From Sinomicrobium weinanense (lineage in GTDB: Bacteria > Bacteroidota > Bacteroidia > Flavobacteriales > Flavobacteriaceae): a stretch of DNA of 33,474 nt. The position numbers and the translations under genes were made by a program. Every line of letters begins with the position of its first letter. Position 1 is the first letter of the stretch. Below the pieces are notes generated by a model. It was given only the letters and a program-made list of their open reading frames with translations, made no database searches and was not told the DNA's origin. The DNA lies in the NCBI RefSeq assembly GCF_018863395.1, contig NZ_JAHKRR010000015.1:1-33474 (forward strand). Direction: 5' to 3'. Shown one piece after another: positions 25,554 to 33,338 of this stretch.

Positions 25554-27485
25554 ATGGCAAAATTTAAAATTTTTATCGATGCTATATTATCAGGTGCAAT
25601 ATGTTTGCTCTTGATCGTATTGGCATCAGTAAATGTTCCGGATTTAATAAATTCGACGCAAACGGGAAAGTCTATTTTTTTCTTTTATAGTGTTATTTTT
25701 ATTGTCATACTAACCTTTGTAAAGCTCTTATTTTCTCCTTTGATCATCCGCATCAAATTATTAGATGGGTGTTTATTGATCTTGCTTTTTTATATAAGCA
25801 TTAACAGGTATTGGATTCAGTCTGTTTCTGGTTTTTCTTTACGATATTATGAATTCATAGGATTATCTTTTTTATATCTGGCCTTGAGGAATACCTCTTT
25901 CAAGGCGCTTCCTTATTTTTTACTATCTGTATGCTTATCCGGGATATTGCAAGCCATACTAGGCTTTGGGCAATTATTGGGATATATTCCTTCGAATCAT
26001 GCCGGTTTTAAAATGACAGGGAGTTTTTTTAATCCGGGGCCTTTTGGGGGATTTTTAGCCATAGTTTTTGTAATAAGTTTAGGGAGTTATCTTTTTAGAG
26101 AACAAATCATGTCCATAATAAGCTCTAAAGAAGATAAAGTATCAATTTTATGGGTCAGGATACAGTCTTTTTTGTTTCATTATGTGCCGCTTGTCAGTTT
26201 AATTTTAATATTGATCATTCTGCCTTCGACACGCTCCAGGGCAGCTTGGTTTGCTGTTCTGGTAGGTGGCGGTTTTGTGCTATTATACAAGTATAATAGA
26301 ATATTGCTTCCCATGATACAGCGTTGGAGAAAAATGTTGTTATGGCAAAAGGCACTTTTGGGGGTTATAGCATTACTCCTTATGTGCTCGAGTATATTTG
26401 GGGTATATCATTTTAAGAAAAATTCTGCAGATGGTCGTATTTTAATATGGAAGGTATCGACTTCGGGTATCATCATGCATAATCCAGCTTTTGGAGTAGG
26501 CTTTGATCGTTTTAAGGCCAATTATATGAATGATCAGGCGGATTACTTTAAAGAAGTTGGAGAAGGGAAAGAAGCTGCGTTGGCAGATAATACCTATTAT
26601 GCTTTTAATGAAGTATTACAATTTATTGCTGAAAATGGATTTATAGGTTTTGTTATACTCGGATTGACAGGGATTGTATGCTTAGGAATTAAGACGAGTA
26701 GGCAGGAACGATTTTTAAAGATAAAGTCATTAGGTGTTTTATTGTCGCTTTTAGCTTTTGGATTGTTTTCGTATCCGATGCAAATATTACCGATTAAGAT
26801 GGAGATGATCTTGGCTTTGGCGTTACTTTCCAGATCAGATAGAAGAACTATTTACGGGATCTCATCAACTCCTTCTCGTATAAGGAATGTGTTGGTAATG
26901 AAAACTTGTATGATATGTGTATTGGGGTTAGTTGTATGGCAAAGTATACCTAAAATCACATCAATAAAGGATAATTTTCAGGTGTGGCGAAGGGCACTTG
27001 ACATTTATAATTCCGGTTTATACAAGGAGAGTCTTTCAGAGTTTAAGTGGGCTTATTCTGGGATAGGAAGTGATGGAGATTTTCTGATGAATTATGGTAA
27101 GGCCCTGGTTATGGCGAATGAACATAGGCGGGCAAGGGAAGTTTTAGAACAGGCCAAAAAATATTTAAACACAACCATTATAGAAACAGCTTTGGGAGAC
27201 ACTTACAAAGGTTTGGGGTTGTATGAAGAAGCAGAAGAGGCATATCAGAGAGCGTCATATATGATTCCGGGGAGGTTCTACCCGGAATATTTATTGGCTA
27301 AACTTTATGTAGAGACAGGGCAACACATAAAGGCAAAAAACAAAGCAGAAGAGGTATTAGGTAAGAAGGTGAAAATTCCATCGATGGCTATAGAAGAAAT
27401 AAAGGCCGAGATGAGAAGAATAATAAACGATATAGAGGTAGACCAAGGGGAGGAAGAAAATCCTCCGGGGTTTGAAAATAGTTAA
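25554..27485 (+). CDS. O-antigen ligase/PglL-like polytopic protein with C-terminal TPRs
   Basis: A 643-residue inner-membrane protein with about ten hydrophobic segments over residues 10-440, carrying the Wzy_C/O-antigen-ligase motif 'GSFFNPGPFGGFLA' near 160. A periplasmic loop has 'IWKVSTSGIIMHNPAFGVGF' and 'NEVLQFIAENGFIGF', the conserved region with the catalytic-type 'H' and 'E'. The C-terminal ~150 residues form TPR-like helices ('LLKES'-type 'YKESLSEFKWAY', 'RREVLEQAKKY'-type, 'LYEEAEEAYQRAS'). Relatives transfer lipid-linked glycans to lipid A, or to proteins (PglL-type O-oligosaccharyltransferases). Here peptide and surface lipoprotein genes follow directly, so protein glycosylation is the more interesting option, but it is inferred. 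The truncated duplicate is at 9073. The peptide gene starts 215 bases downstream. Confidence 0.8.
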   Translation: MAKFKIFIDAILSGAICLLLIVLASVNVPDLINSTQTGKSIFFFYSVIFIVILTFVKLLFSPLIIRIKLLDGCLLILLFYISINRYWIQSVSGFSLRYYEFIGLSFLYLALRNTSFKALPYFLLSVCLSGILQAILGFGQLLGYIPSNHAGFKMTGSFFNPGPFGGFLAIVFVISLGSYLFREQIMSIISSKEDKVSILWVRIQSFLFHYVPLVSLILILIILPSTRSRAAWFAVLVGGGFVLLYKYNRILLPMIQRWRKMLLWQKALLGVIALLLMCSSIFGVYHFKKNSADGRILIWKVSTSGIIMHNPAFGVGFDRFKANYMNDQADYFKEVGEGKEAALADNTYYAFNEVLQFIAENGFIGFVILGLTGIVCLGIKTSRQERFLKIKSLGVLLSLLAFGLFSYPMQILPIKMEMILALALLSRSDRRTIYGISSTPSRIRNVLVMKTCMICVLGLVVWQSIPKITSIKDNFQVWRRALDIYNSGLYKESLSEFKWAYSGIGSDGDFLMNYGKALVMANEHRRAREVLEQAKKYLNTTIIETALGDTYKGLGLYEEAEEAYQRASYMIPGRFYPEYLLAKLYVETGQHIKAKNKAEEVLGKKVKIPSMAIEEIKAEMRRIINDIEVDQGEEENPPGFENS

Positions 27486-27612
27486 AGAAGGTACAAATAT
27501 GTTTAACTATAAAAAAACAGCCTATGAGATAGACTTTTATTACCCGGAGGAACTCTTTAAATATTTAAAGATGACAAAAACTTAAAGATATTAAGGGTTT
27601 TGTAATGTTTAG

Positions 27613-27641
27613 CAAAAGTAGCATTTCCTCGAAGACTTTTG
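27613..27641 (+). promoter_or_regulatory. Conserved inverted repeat upstream of the right peptide gene
   Basis: CAAAAGT and ACTTTTG form 7-bp arms around a 15-base spacer, 59 bases before the peptide ATG. Compared with the left copy (5466-5496), one stem pair changed from G:C to A:T on both sides, and the spacer core 'TTTCC....AAG' is kept. The end reads GACTTTTG, near the -7 consensus TAnnTTTG. Confidence 0.6.
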
Positions 27642-27700
27642 TAAGTTTTAAAAATCATTTTAATGGCAATTGATGCCAGAAACCATTTAAAGTTTTAGTT

Positions 27701-27910
27701 ATGAAACAAATAGTAGGAATTATGGCTGTAGCAGCTTTGGCGGTTGGAGTGTTTTTTGTAGACACTACTAAATCAAATTATGAAGTGAACTTGGCTTCAT
27801 TAATTCAAGATGCCAATGCTGATTGTGAAATTTGGGCTTGGCCTCAGAAATGTAATTCTTTTGGTAGATGCTCTTCATTTGGCTCCGGCGGTGGTTGTGA
27901 TGTGCGATAA
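27701..27910 (+). CDS. Secreted four-cysteine peptide, NVEALA-like
   Basis: A 69-residue precursor: hydrophobic segment MKQIVGIMAVAALAVGVFFV, linker 'NYEVNLASLIQDANA', and mature part from Asp41. It has four Cys (42, 51, 57, 66) with C-x8-C-x5-C-x8-C; the last two spacings equal those of the left peptide (5190-5417). The mature region has 'WAWPQ' and a Gly/Ser-rich end ('SFGSGGGC'), whereas the left peptide is Ser/Asn/Ala-rich, so the sequence diverged while the cysteine frame stayed. The AxA-like site (ANA) lies about 20 residues after the hydrophobic segment. It is followed 6 bases after the stop by a strong hairpin and then the propeller lipoprotein gene. Target and activity are unknown. 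Confidence 0.75.
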   Translation: MKQIVGIMAVAALAVGVFFVDTTKSNYEVNLASLIQDANADCEIWAWPQKCNSFGRCSSFGSGGGCDVR

Positions 27911-27915
27911 TTAAT

Positions 27916-27952
27916 AAAGACGGATTCGTTATTTTGTAACGAATCCGTCTTT
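27916..27952 (+). other. Strong intercistronic hairpin after the right peptide gene
   Basis: A 16-bp perfect stem (AAAGACGGATTCGTTA with its complement) closes a 5-base loop TTTTG, five bases after the peptide stop and 19 bases before the propeller ATG. There is no long T-tract, so partial termination or mRNA 3'-end stabilisation is more likely than full termination. The sequence is unrelated to the palindrome at the matching place in the left module. Confidence 0.85.
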
Positions 27953-27970
27953 AAATAAAAGAAGCAAATT

Positions 27971-29167
27971 ATGAAACATATTTTTTTTAATTACTGTTTT
28001 CTTCTGTTAGTGTTTGTCTCCTGCAATAATCAACAGGTTACATTACCAAATGATAGGAAAGGAGAAATGCACGCTTCCATGAAACTTGCTGAAGTAGGTT
28101 CTAAGTCATTTTTGCTAGATAATGAAACATCTACAAAACCCTTGTATATTCAAATGATTAAAGATTCATTAGGAAGTAGACAGTTAACCTTTTTAAACAA
28201 TTATAACAATTCTATTTATTTCTATCAATACAATAACCCAAGATTTGTAAAAAAAATAACCTTTGATAAAGATGGGCCATCTGGTGTTCAGATGCCCGAA
28301 GGATATTACATCAAAGATCCGGACTCTATTTATATTTTCAGCAGATTGTTAAAGGTATTCCTTGCGAATAGTAATGCAGATGTGTTAAAAAAGATTTCTT
28401 TAAATGGAGGTAATGATATTACAAATCGCGATAGAAATTGGGCATATCGGTATCCGGAATTTTATGTAGAAACTGTTAGCCCGTTTATGGATAACTCTAA
28501 TGAACTATTGCTGACGGGGATATTTGGAGGTACTATGCCTGATTCCATTGTGGACAAATTCAAGTACACTGCGCGTATAGATTATGATCTGTCCAACGTT
28601 AATTATGTTCATACTTACCCACGTTCTATATTTGGAGGCAATGTCAATTGGGGAGAAGGGTTGTTTGTACAAGTATTTCCCCAGCTACATCCTGATGGTA
28701 AAAAAATGATATATAGCTTACCAATGTCACACGATTTGTTTATAACAGATATAAATGCTAACTCGCATAAGAAGATTTATGCTGGTAGTAATTTTGCTGA
28801 CACCAATAAATCTATTGACAAAAGCCCTAACAAAGCATCAGCCGAGTCAATTCTGTCATCATTTGTAAGACAAGATATGTATGCTGCTATTATTTATGAT
28901 AAGTACCGAAAAGTATATTATCGGGTTTTAAGAAAGGCATTTCCCAATGCTCCGAAACAAACCTCATGGAAAGAAAAGAACATTGCGATTATTATTATGG
29001 ACGATGATTTTAATTATCTTGGAGAGACTGTTTTGGGGACGGAAAGAGAATGGAATTGGCATAACTCATTTGTAACAAAAGAGGGGTTGAACATTGAATA
29101 CCAAGATGAAAATAATATAGATGAAGTAAATCTGACATTTAAGATCTTTATTCCTAAAAAAATATAA
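27971..29167 (+). CDS. Beta-propeller-like lipoprotein (DUF4221/BF3164 type)
   Basis: A 398-residue lipoprotein, the intact right-module homologue of 3912-5105. The signal MKHIFFNYCFLLLVFVSC gives Cys18 as the lipidation site. It shares with the left copy 'LTFLNNYNNSIYFY', 'GSNFADT', 'YDKYRKVYYRVLRKA', 'IAIIIMDDDFNYLGETV' and 'FVTKEGLNIEY'. The repeating short beta segments agree with a propeller, though the fold is inferred. It lies between the peptide gene (with hairpin) and the CxxC lipoprotein, which begins 8 bases after its stop, so all three are presumably cotranscribed from the promoter before the peptide gene. Confidence 0.82.
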   Translation: MKHIFFNYCFLLLVFVSCNNQQVTLPNDRKGEMHASMKLAEVGSKSFLLDNETSTKPLYIQMIKDSLGSRQLTFLNNYNNSIYFYQYNNPRFVKKITFDKDGPSGVQMPEGYYIKDPDSIYIFSRLLKVFLANSNADVLKKISLNGGNDITNRDRNWAYRYPEFYVETVSPFMDNSNELLLTGIFGGTMPDSIVDKFKYTARIDYDLSNVNYVHTYPRSIFGGNVNWGEGLFVQVFPQLHPDGKKMIYSLPMSHDLFITDINANSHKKIYAGSNFADTNKSIDKSPNKASAESILSSFVRQDMYAAIIYDKYRKVYYRVLRKAFPNAPKQTSWKEKNIAIIIMDDDFNYLGETVLGTEREWNWHNSFVTKEGLNIEYQDENNIDEVNLTFKIFIPKKI

Positions 29168-29175
29168 TTAATTGT

Positions 29176-29637
29176 ATGAGAACTATAAACTTAATACTAA
29201 CCTTTGTGATTATTGCCCTGTCAACTTCTTGCAAAAAGGGAGAGAAAGAAATTGAACGTGATCATATAGTGAAATTTTTGGACACTTTTTCAGTAAATGA
29301 TTCTACAAAATGGGTAGTTATACTTCCGGGATTAGGTTGTCATGGTTGTATACAGGAGGGTGAAGTCTTCATGATGGATAATATAGACAATAAAGATATT
29401 TTCTTTGCCTTAACCAAAATAGAATCTCTTAAAATATTGCAACAAAAAATAGGTATAAAACTAAGAGGTCGTTCGAATGTTTATATTGACCCAAAAGAAA
29501 GTTTCAAAATACCAACTAATAGTATTTACCCCTGCGTGGTATACTTGGATGGTGGAAACGTAAAATATCATGAATTTCAATCACCTGGAAACAACGCTTT
29601 TGAAAAGCTTCGAACTGAGATTAAGGATACTGAATAA
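29176..29637 (+). CDS. CxxC lipoprotein, thioredoxin-like
   Basis: A 153-residue lipoprotein (MRTINLILTFVIIALSTSC, Cys19) with a redox-type motif 'VVILPGLGCHGCIQEGE', placing Cys55 and Cys58 right after a hydrophobic strand, as in thioredoxin folds. Further strands 'DIFFALTKIESLKI' and 'IYPCVVYLDGG' follow. The domain is shorter than a full thioredoxin. It is the intact counterpart of the pseudogene at 3421-3900. Likely a membrane-anchored thiol-handling partner of the four-Cys peptide encoded two genes upstream; that link is inference from gene order. Confidence 0.72.
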   Translation: MRTINLILTFVIIALSTSCKKGEKEIERDHIVKFLDTFSVNDSTKWVVILPGLGCHGCIQEGEVFMMDNIDNKDIFFALTKIESLKILQQKIGIKLRGRSNVYIDPKESFKIPTNSIYPCVVYLDGGNVKYHEFQSPGNNAFEKLRTEIKDTE

Positions 29638-29889
29638 AACCTGTTAGATTCAAAGATTTTAATAGTCATTAGATATTCTCATATATTTTAGGTGTTTAAT
29701 TTTTTTTGCAGGTTGATCCCTATTGGATGTGAAATAGTTTTTCATTCCCATTCTTTTATTGTTGAATATTGTAAACGGGATATGTGTAGGGAGAAAAGAA
29801 TTTAGAATAGATGTAAGACTTTTATGGATGTTTGTTTTTTGAAACATATTGCGATCTTAATGGAAGTTAAAACACAAAATCAAAGAGGA

Positions 29890-32616
29890 ATGATTCTCAG
29901 ACTAATATGGTTAAGTTCAGTAAAGAGGCTTTTTTTATTTGTTCTTCTATTCCCTCTTTTCGTTTTTCCACAAAAGAATTATAATAGGTTACTCGATTTA
30001 TCTATGGCAGAAAAGGTATATCTGCAACTTACCTCTCAGGTGTATGCTTTGGATCAACCTATATGGTTCAAAGCGATAGTTGCAGAAGCTAAATACCATA
30101 GGCCCGCGGCATATAACGGCGTACTCTATGTGGATTTGATTGGTCCCAATGAAGAAATAGTATCCCATAAACAGGTAAAGCTAAATAATGGAATAGGTAG
30201 GGGGGCCATAGAGTTAAGAGATGATTTTACGGAAGGCCGTTATTTGATAAGAGCCTATACACAATGGAATCGGAATTTCGGGAATGATTTTGTGTATAAA
30301 GCTTATGTGAATCTGGTTTCTGAATCGAGAAACATAGGGGAAAACCCGATTAATACCCTAAGATTGGTTGAAAAGGAACCGGGACGGTCTCTATTGCAAG
30401 GAGAGTTTCGTCCTGAAGTCATGGAGTCTGTTGATGAAAGACGGATTCCGGTATATATAGACTGGGGTCAAGGGCAGGATACAATAATGGTAAAAAGAAA
30501 AAAAAATACTTATTCGTTCGAATATGAAGTTCCTGATGATCTGGATTGGGTCACCCTTGCCTTGGAAAGTTCTGATGAGACATGGCATTCCGAAACCGTT
30601 GTGCTAAACGAAAGTGCTCCGGATGTACAATTCTTTCCCGAAAGTGGTCAGTTAGTTCACGGATTCCGGAACAAGATCGGTTTTAAATCCGTAGGTATAG
30701 ATGGAAAGGGAAAAGTTGTACAGGGATCAATTTTCGATGACAAGGGCCAACATGTTGTTGATTTTAAAAGCAATTATTTGGGTATGGGAACCTTTTCGTT
30801 AGAAGCTGATAGCACCAGAACTTACTATGCCAAAGTTTTCCGGCCAGGTGATTCGGTTCATACAAATACGTATCCCTTGCCCCGGGTTATGTCAAAAGGT
30901 AGTATTCTATCTGTATCTGGGACCAATGAAAAAATCTGGATTCGGGTAGCATCGAATAAGGTGACTGATTATGTATACGTTAAAGTAGCTTGTAGAGGTG
31001 TGGATTATTTTTTAGTGGAAGGCCCTTTGCACAAAGGACATTTAACTAAGGATCTACCTTCTGAACAGTTGCCGGAGGGGATTCTTGTTTTTACCCTTAT
31101 GGATAGGGAGAAGCGCTCCTTGGCTGAACGTTTATTTTTTAATAAATCAGATAGAGATCGGTTGGATATTTCATTAACAATGGATAAGAACACTTATGAG
31201 AAGAGGGAGGAAACCAAATTGGATATTCAGGTTAGAGGACAAGATGTCGATTCTGAAAGATTTAACATGTCTGTTATGGCAATTAATAAGAATCACTGGC
31301 ATCGAGGGAAAACTATACGATCCTTTTTTTTGTTGGATTCTGAACTCCGGGGGGAGATCGAGGAACCGGATTATTATTTTAGGGAGGAAAACCCGGACCG
31401 CATGAATGATTTGGATGCTCTATTGCTTACCCAGGGCTGGCGTAATTATAAATATCCAATAAAGCGAAAGGGATCTACTTTCTTTTGGCCTCAAAAGGGG
31501 ATTGAGATAAAAGGGAGGGTAACGGGCCATTTTAATAAAAGAAAGTCCCCTGGGGAAGTAAATATGACCTTGGCCACATTCGGTGAAGAAACCACCTTTT
31601 ATACTAGTGCTGTGGATAGTTTGGGCGGCTTCTGTTTTTTGTTGGATGATGTATATGGCCAAAAGATACCAATATTGCTTAGTGCGACGGATGCATTAGG
31701 GAAGAAAACAAACTATAAAATAATGCTGGATACCTTGAAGTCTCTCAAAGTGACCTATGAACGAAAACCAGTTTTCCGTAAATTGGATACGGTAGTTAAG
31801 GCGATCATGAATGTTCAGAAAAAACGGGCCCGTGTTGAGTTTGCATTTGATTCTTTAGATGGAGTTACCCAGTTAGACGAAGTAGTGGTGTCGGATCGTC
31901 ATTTGACTTCGGAACAATTGAAATTCTACAAAAAATATGGAGAACCGGATGTAGTTATCACAGGAGATGAAATCAGGGAGAAAGAAAAAAAATGGTCGTA
32001 TGGTCTTTACAGTATATTGATGTTTAATTATGGAGATCAGGTTGAAGTAGAACAGTTTCCAGATGGGTTTATGCTGGCTCACATTCGTGCCGGAAGTAAA
32101 GAACCCACCTTGTTGATTGTAGATGGTCACCTCTTGAGAAAACATGAATATGAGTTTGTTCCTCACATGTCTCCGAAAATTGTGGAACGGGTGGAGTTGA
32201 TTAAATATGCTAAGTTTTTTAAATCCCGTTATTTAACGGTTTTTCCGGAAACAAATCCATTAGATGCGCCACCCTTAGGTCACATTATTTCAATCACGAC
32301 CAAGGGAGGTGGAGGCATTTATGCGTCTCACCGACCCGCCCCTGGTACGCTTAACGCTTCTATTACTCCATTTTCTCCAATAAAGGAATTCTATGCTCCG
32401 AAATATAGCCGTCCATTATCTGGGAACGAACAAAAACCCGATTTTAGATCTTTAATCTATTGGGACCCCGATATTAAGGGCAATCAATCAGAGAAGGAAT
32501 CGATAAGTTTTTACAATGGAGATATTTCGGGAGAATATGTTGTCATTGTGGAGGCGATTTCAGAAGAGGGACATATAGGTTACCAAGAAAAAATGTATCA
32601 TGTTGTTGAGGAGTAA
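29890..32616 (+). CDS. MG2-domain protein with TonB-plug-like C-terminal region
   Basis: About 908 residues from ATG 29890, chosen over the upstream start at 29824 because MILRLIWLSSVKRLFLFVLL begins a good signal peptide ending 'FVFPQ'. The N-terminal 'AEKVYLQLTSQVYALDQPIWFKA' is the MG2-type signature. Family motifs in the middle include 'VQFFPESGQLVHGF' and 'LDALLLTQGWRNYKY'. Near residue 660 'LDEVVVSDRHLTSEQ' begins a TonB-plug-like part ('PTLLIVDGHLLRKHEYEFVP', 'VERVELIKYAKFF', 'GHIISITTKGGGG'). A macroglobulin-like end follows ('RSLIYWDPDIKGNQSEKESI'). The left counterpart at 705-3002 lacks the clear plug. Such proteins may interact with TonB-type outer-membrane complexes; the partner is unknown. 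A 190-base gap after the CxxC gene may hold a separate promoter. Confidence 0.8.
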   Translation: MILRLIWLSSVKRLFLFVLLFPLFVFPQKNYNRLLDLSMAEKVYLQLTSQVYALDQPIWFKAIVAEAKYHRPAAYNGVLYVDLIGPNEEIVSHKQVKLNNGIGRGAIELRDDFTEGRYLIRAYTQWNRNFGNDFVYKAYVNLVSESRNIGENPINTLRLVEKEPGRSLLQGEFRPEVMESVDERRIPVYIDWGQGQDTIMVKRKKNTYSFEYEVPDDLDWVTLALESSDETWHSETVVLNESAPDVQFFPESGQLVHGFRNKIGFKSVGIDGKGKVVQGSIFDDKGQHVVDFKSNYLGMGTFSLEADSTRTYYAKVFRPGDSVHTNTYPLPRVMSKGSILSVSGTNEKIWIRVASNKVTDYVYVKVACRGVDYFLVEGPLHKGHLTKDLPSEQLPEGILVFTLMDREKRSLAERLFFNKSDRDRLDISLTMDKNTYEKREETKLDIQVRGQDVDSERFNMSVMAINKNHWHRGKTIRSFFLLDSELRGEIEEPDYYFREENPDRMNDLDALLLTQGWRNYKYPIKRKGSTFFWPQKGIEIKGRVTGHFNKRKSPGEVNMTLATFGEETTFYTSAVDSLGGFCFLLDDVYGQKIPILLSATDALGKKTNYKIMLDTLKSLKVTYERKPVFRKLDTVVKAIMNVQKKRARVEFAFDSLDGVTQLDEVVVSDRHLTSEQLKFYKKYGEPDVVITGDEIREKEKKWSYGLYSILMFNYGDQVEVEQFPDGFMLAHIRAGSKEPTLLIVDGHLLRKHEYEFVPHMSPKIVERVELIKYAKFFKSRYLTVFPETNPLDAPPLGHIISITTKGGGGIYASHRPAPGTLNASITPFSPIKEFYAPKYSRPLSGNEQKPDFRSLIYWDPDIKGNQSEKESISFYNGDISGEYVVIVEAISEEGHIGYQEKMYHVVEE

Positions 32617-32648
32617 TCCTTGTAAAAAAAGTTATAGAACGTCCTATC

Positions 32649-33338
32649 TTACCACCATACCTGTTTTTCATTTTCATATGTAAAAATCCTTTCTTCAACT
32701 CCTTCATCAAGACATTTTAAAAGATATAGGCCATTTGAAAAGGGGGAATTAAAATCCAATGTATGGGTTGTAGCTATCTTTTTTTCAATAGATTTCCATC
32801 CAGAATTCCAATAGAATAATTCATATCTTAATCCAGGCCAGATATCATTCTTATCTGTTCTTGGGCAGAAAGTGATTTCAGATAGTTCTTTTTTCTCTCC
32901 AAAATCAAGTCCAACCCACTGGGGTTCTGCATCCTTTTTGATGTTTATGAAACTTAGAACATTATTGTCAAATCCGAAATCAAGGGTAGGATTATCCTTG
33001 ATACTTTTTGAAGAAATGAGCTTGCCCTTTAATTTTTCACCTTTATTAGTGACAAACATCATTTCAGAAATATTTCCATTATTGTGAGGAGGTATAAGGA
33101 AGCGAACAAATCTATACTTTTGTCGAGGGTTAATTTTTTTGTTATAAATAATTATGCGGTCTAAATCTCCTATAGAATAAAGGTTTTCGAATTGACTAAA
33201 GTTAATATCATTTGAAGCCTGAAATGTACATTCAGATAAACTTGGCGTTAGATCCTTTTTAAACCAGTATTTTCTTTTGAGCTTCATGGAAATTGGTCGT
33301 TCTTGATATTTAATATGGGTGATTTCTCCCGTTGAATC
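32649..33338 (-). pseudogene. Transglutaminase/discoidin lipoprotein gene cut by the right IS
   Basis: The frame is open from the IS boundary at 33338 to the stop at 32649 (229 codons). Codons upstream of the ATG at 33287 continue the homology ('GEITHIKYQERPISMKLKRKY', minus one residue, matching the linker before 'RKY' in the paralogues). It holds the complete discoidin-like region ('FQASNDINFSQFENLYSIGD', 'TFCPRTDKNDIWPG', end 'ERIFTYENEKQVWW'), but the signal peptide and transglutaminase-like core lie beyond the IS or are lost. The IS thus sits inside the gene. A 212-residue product from 33287 would lack a signal and probably be non-functional. Confidence 0.8.

Noticed and set aside
27555-27570. 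16-bp AT-rich palindrome CTTTAAATATTTAAAG after the ligase gene
   Set aside because: Too AT-rich and short to be a convincing terminator or operator, and it has no counterpart in the left arm.
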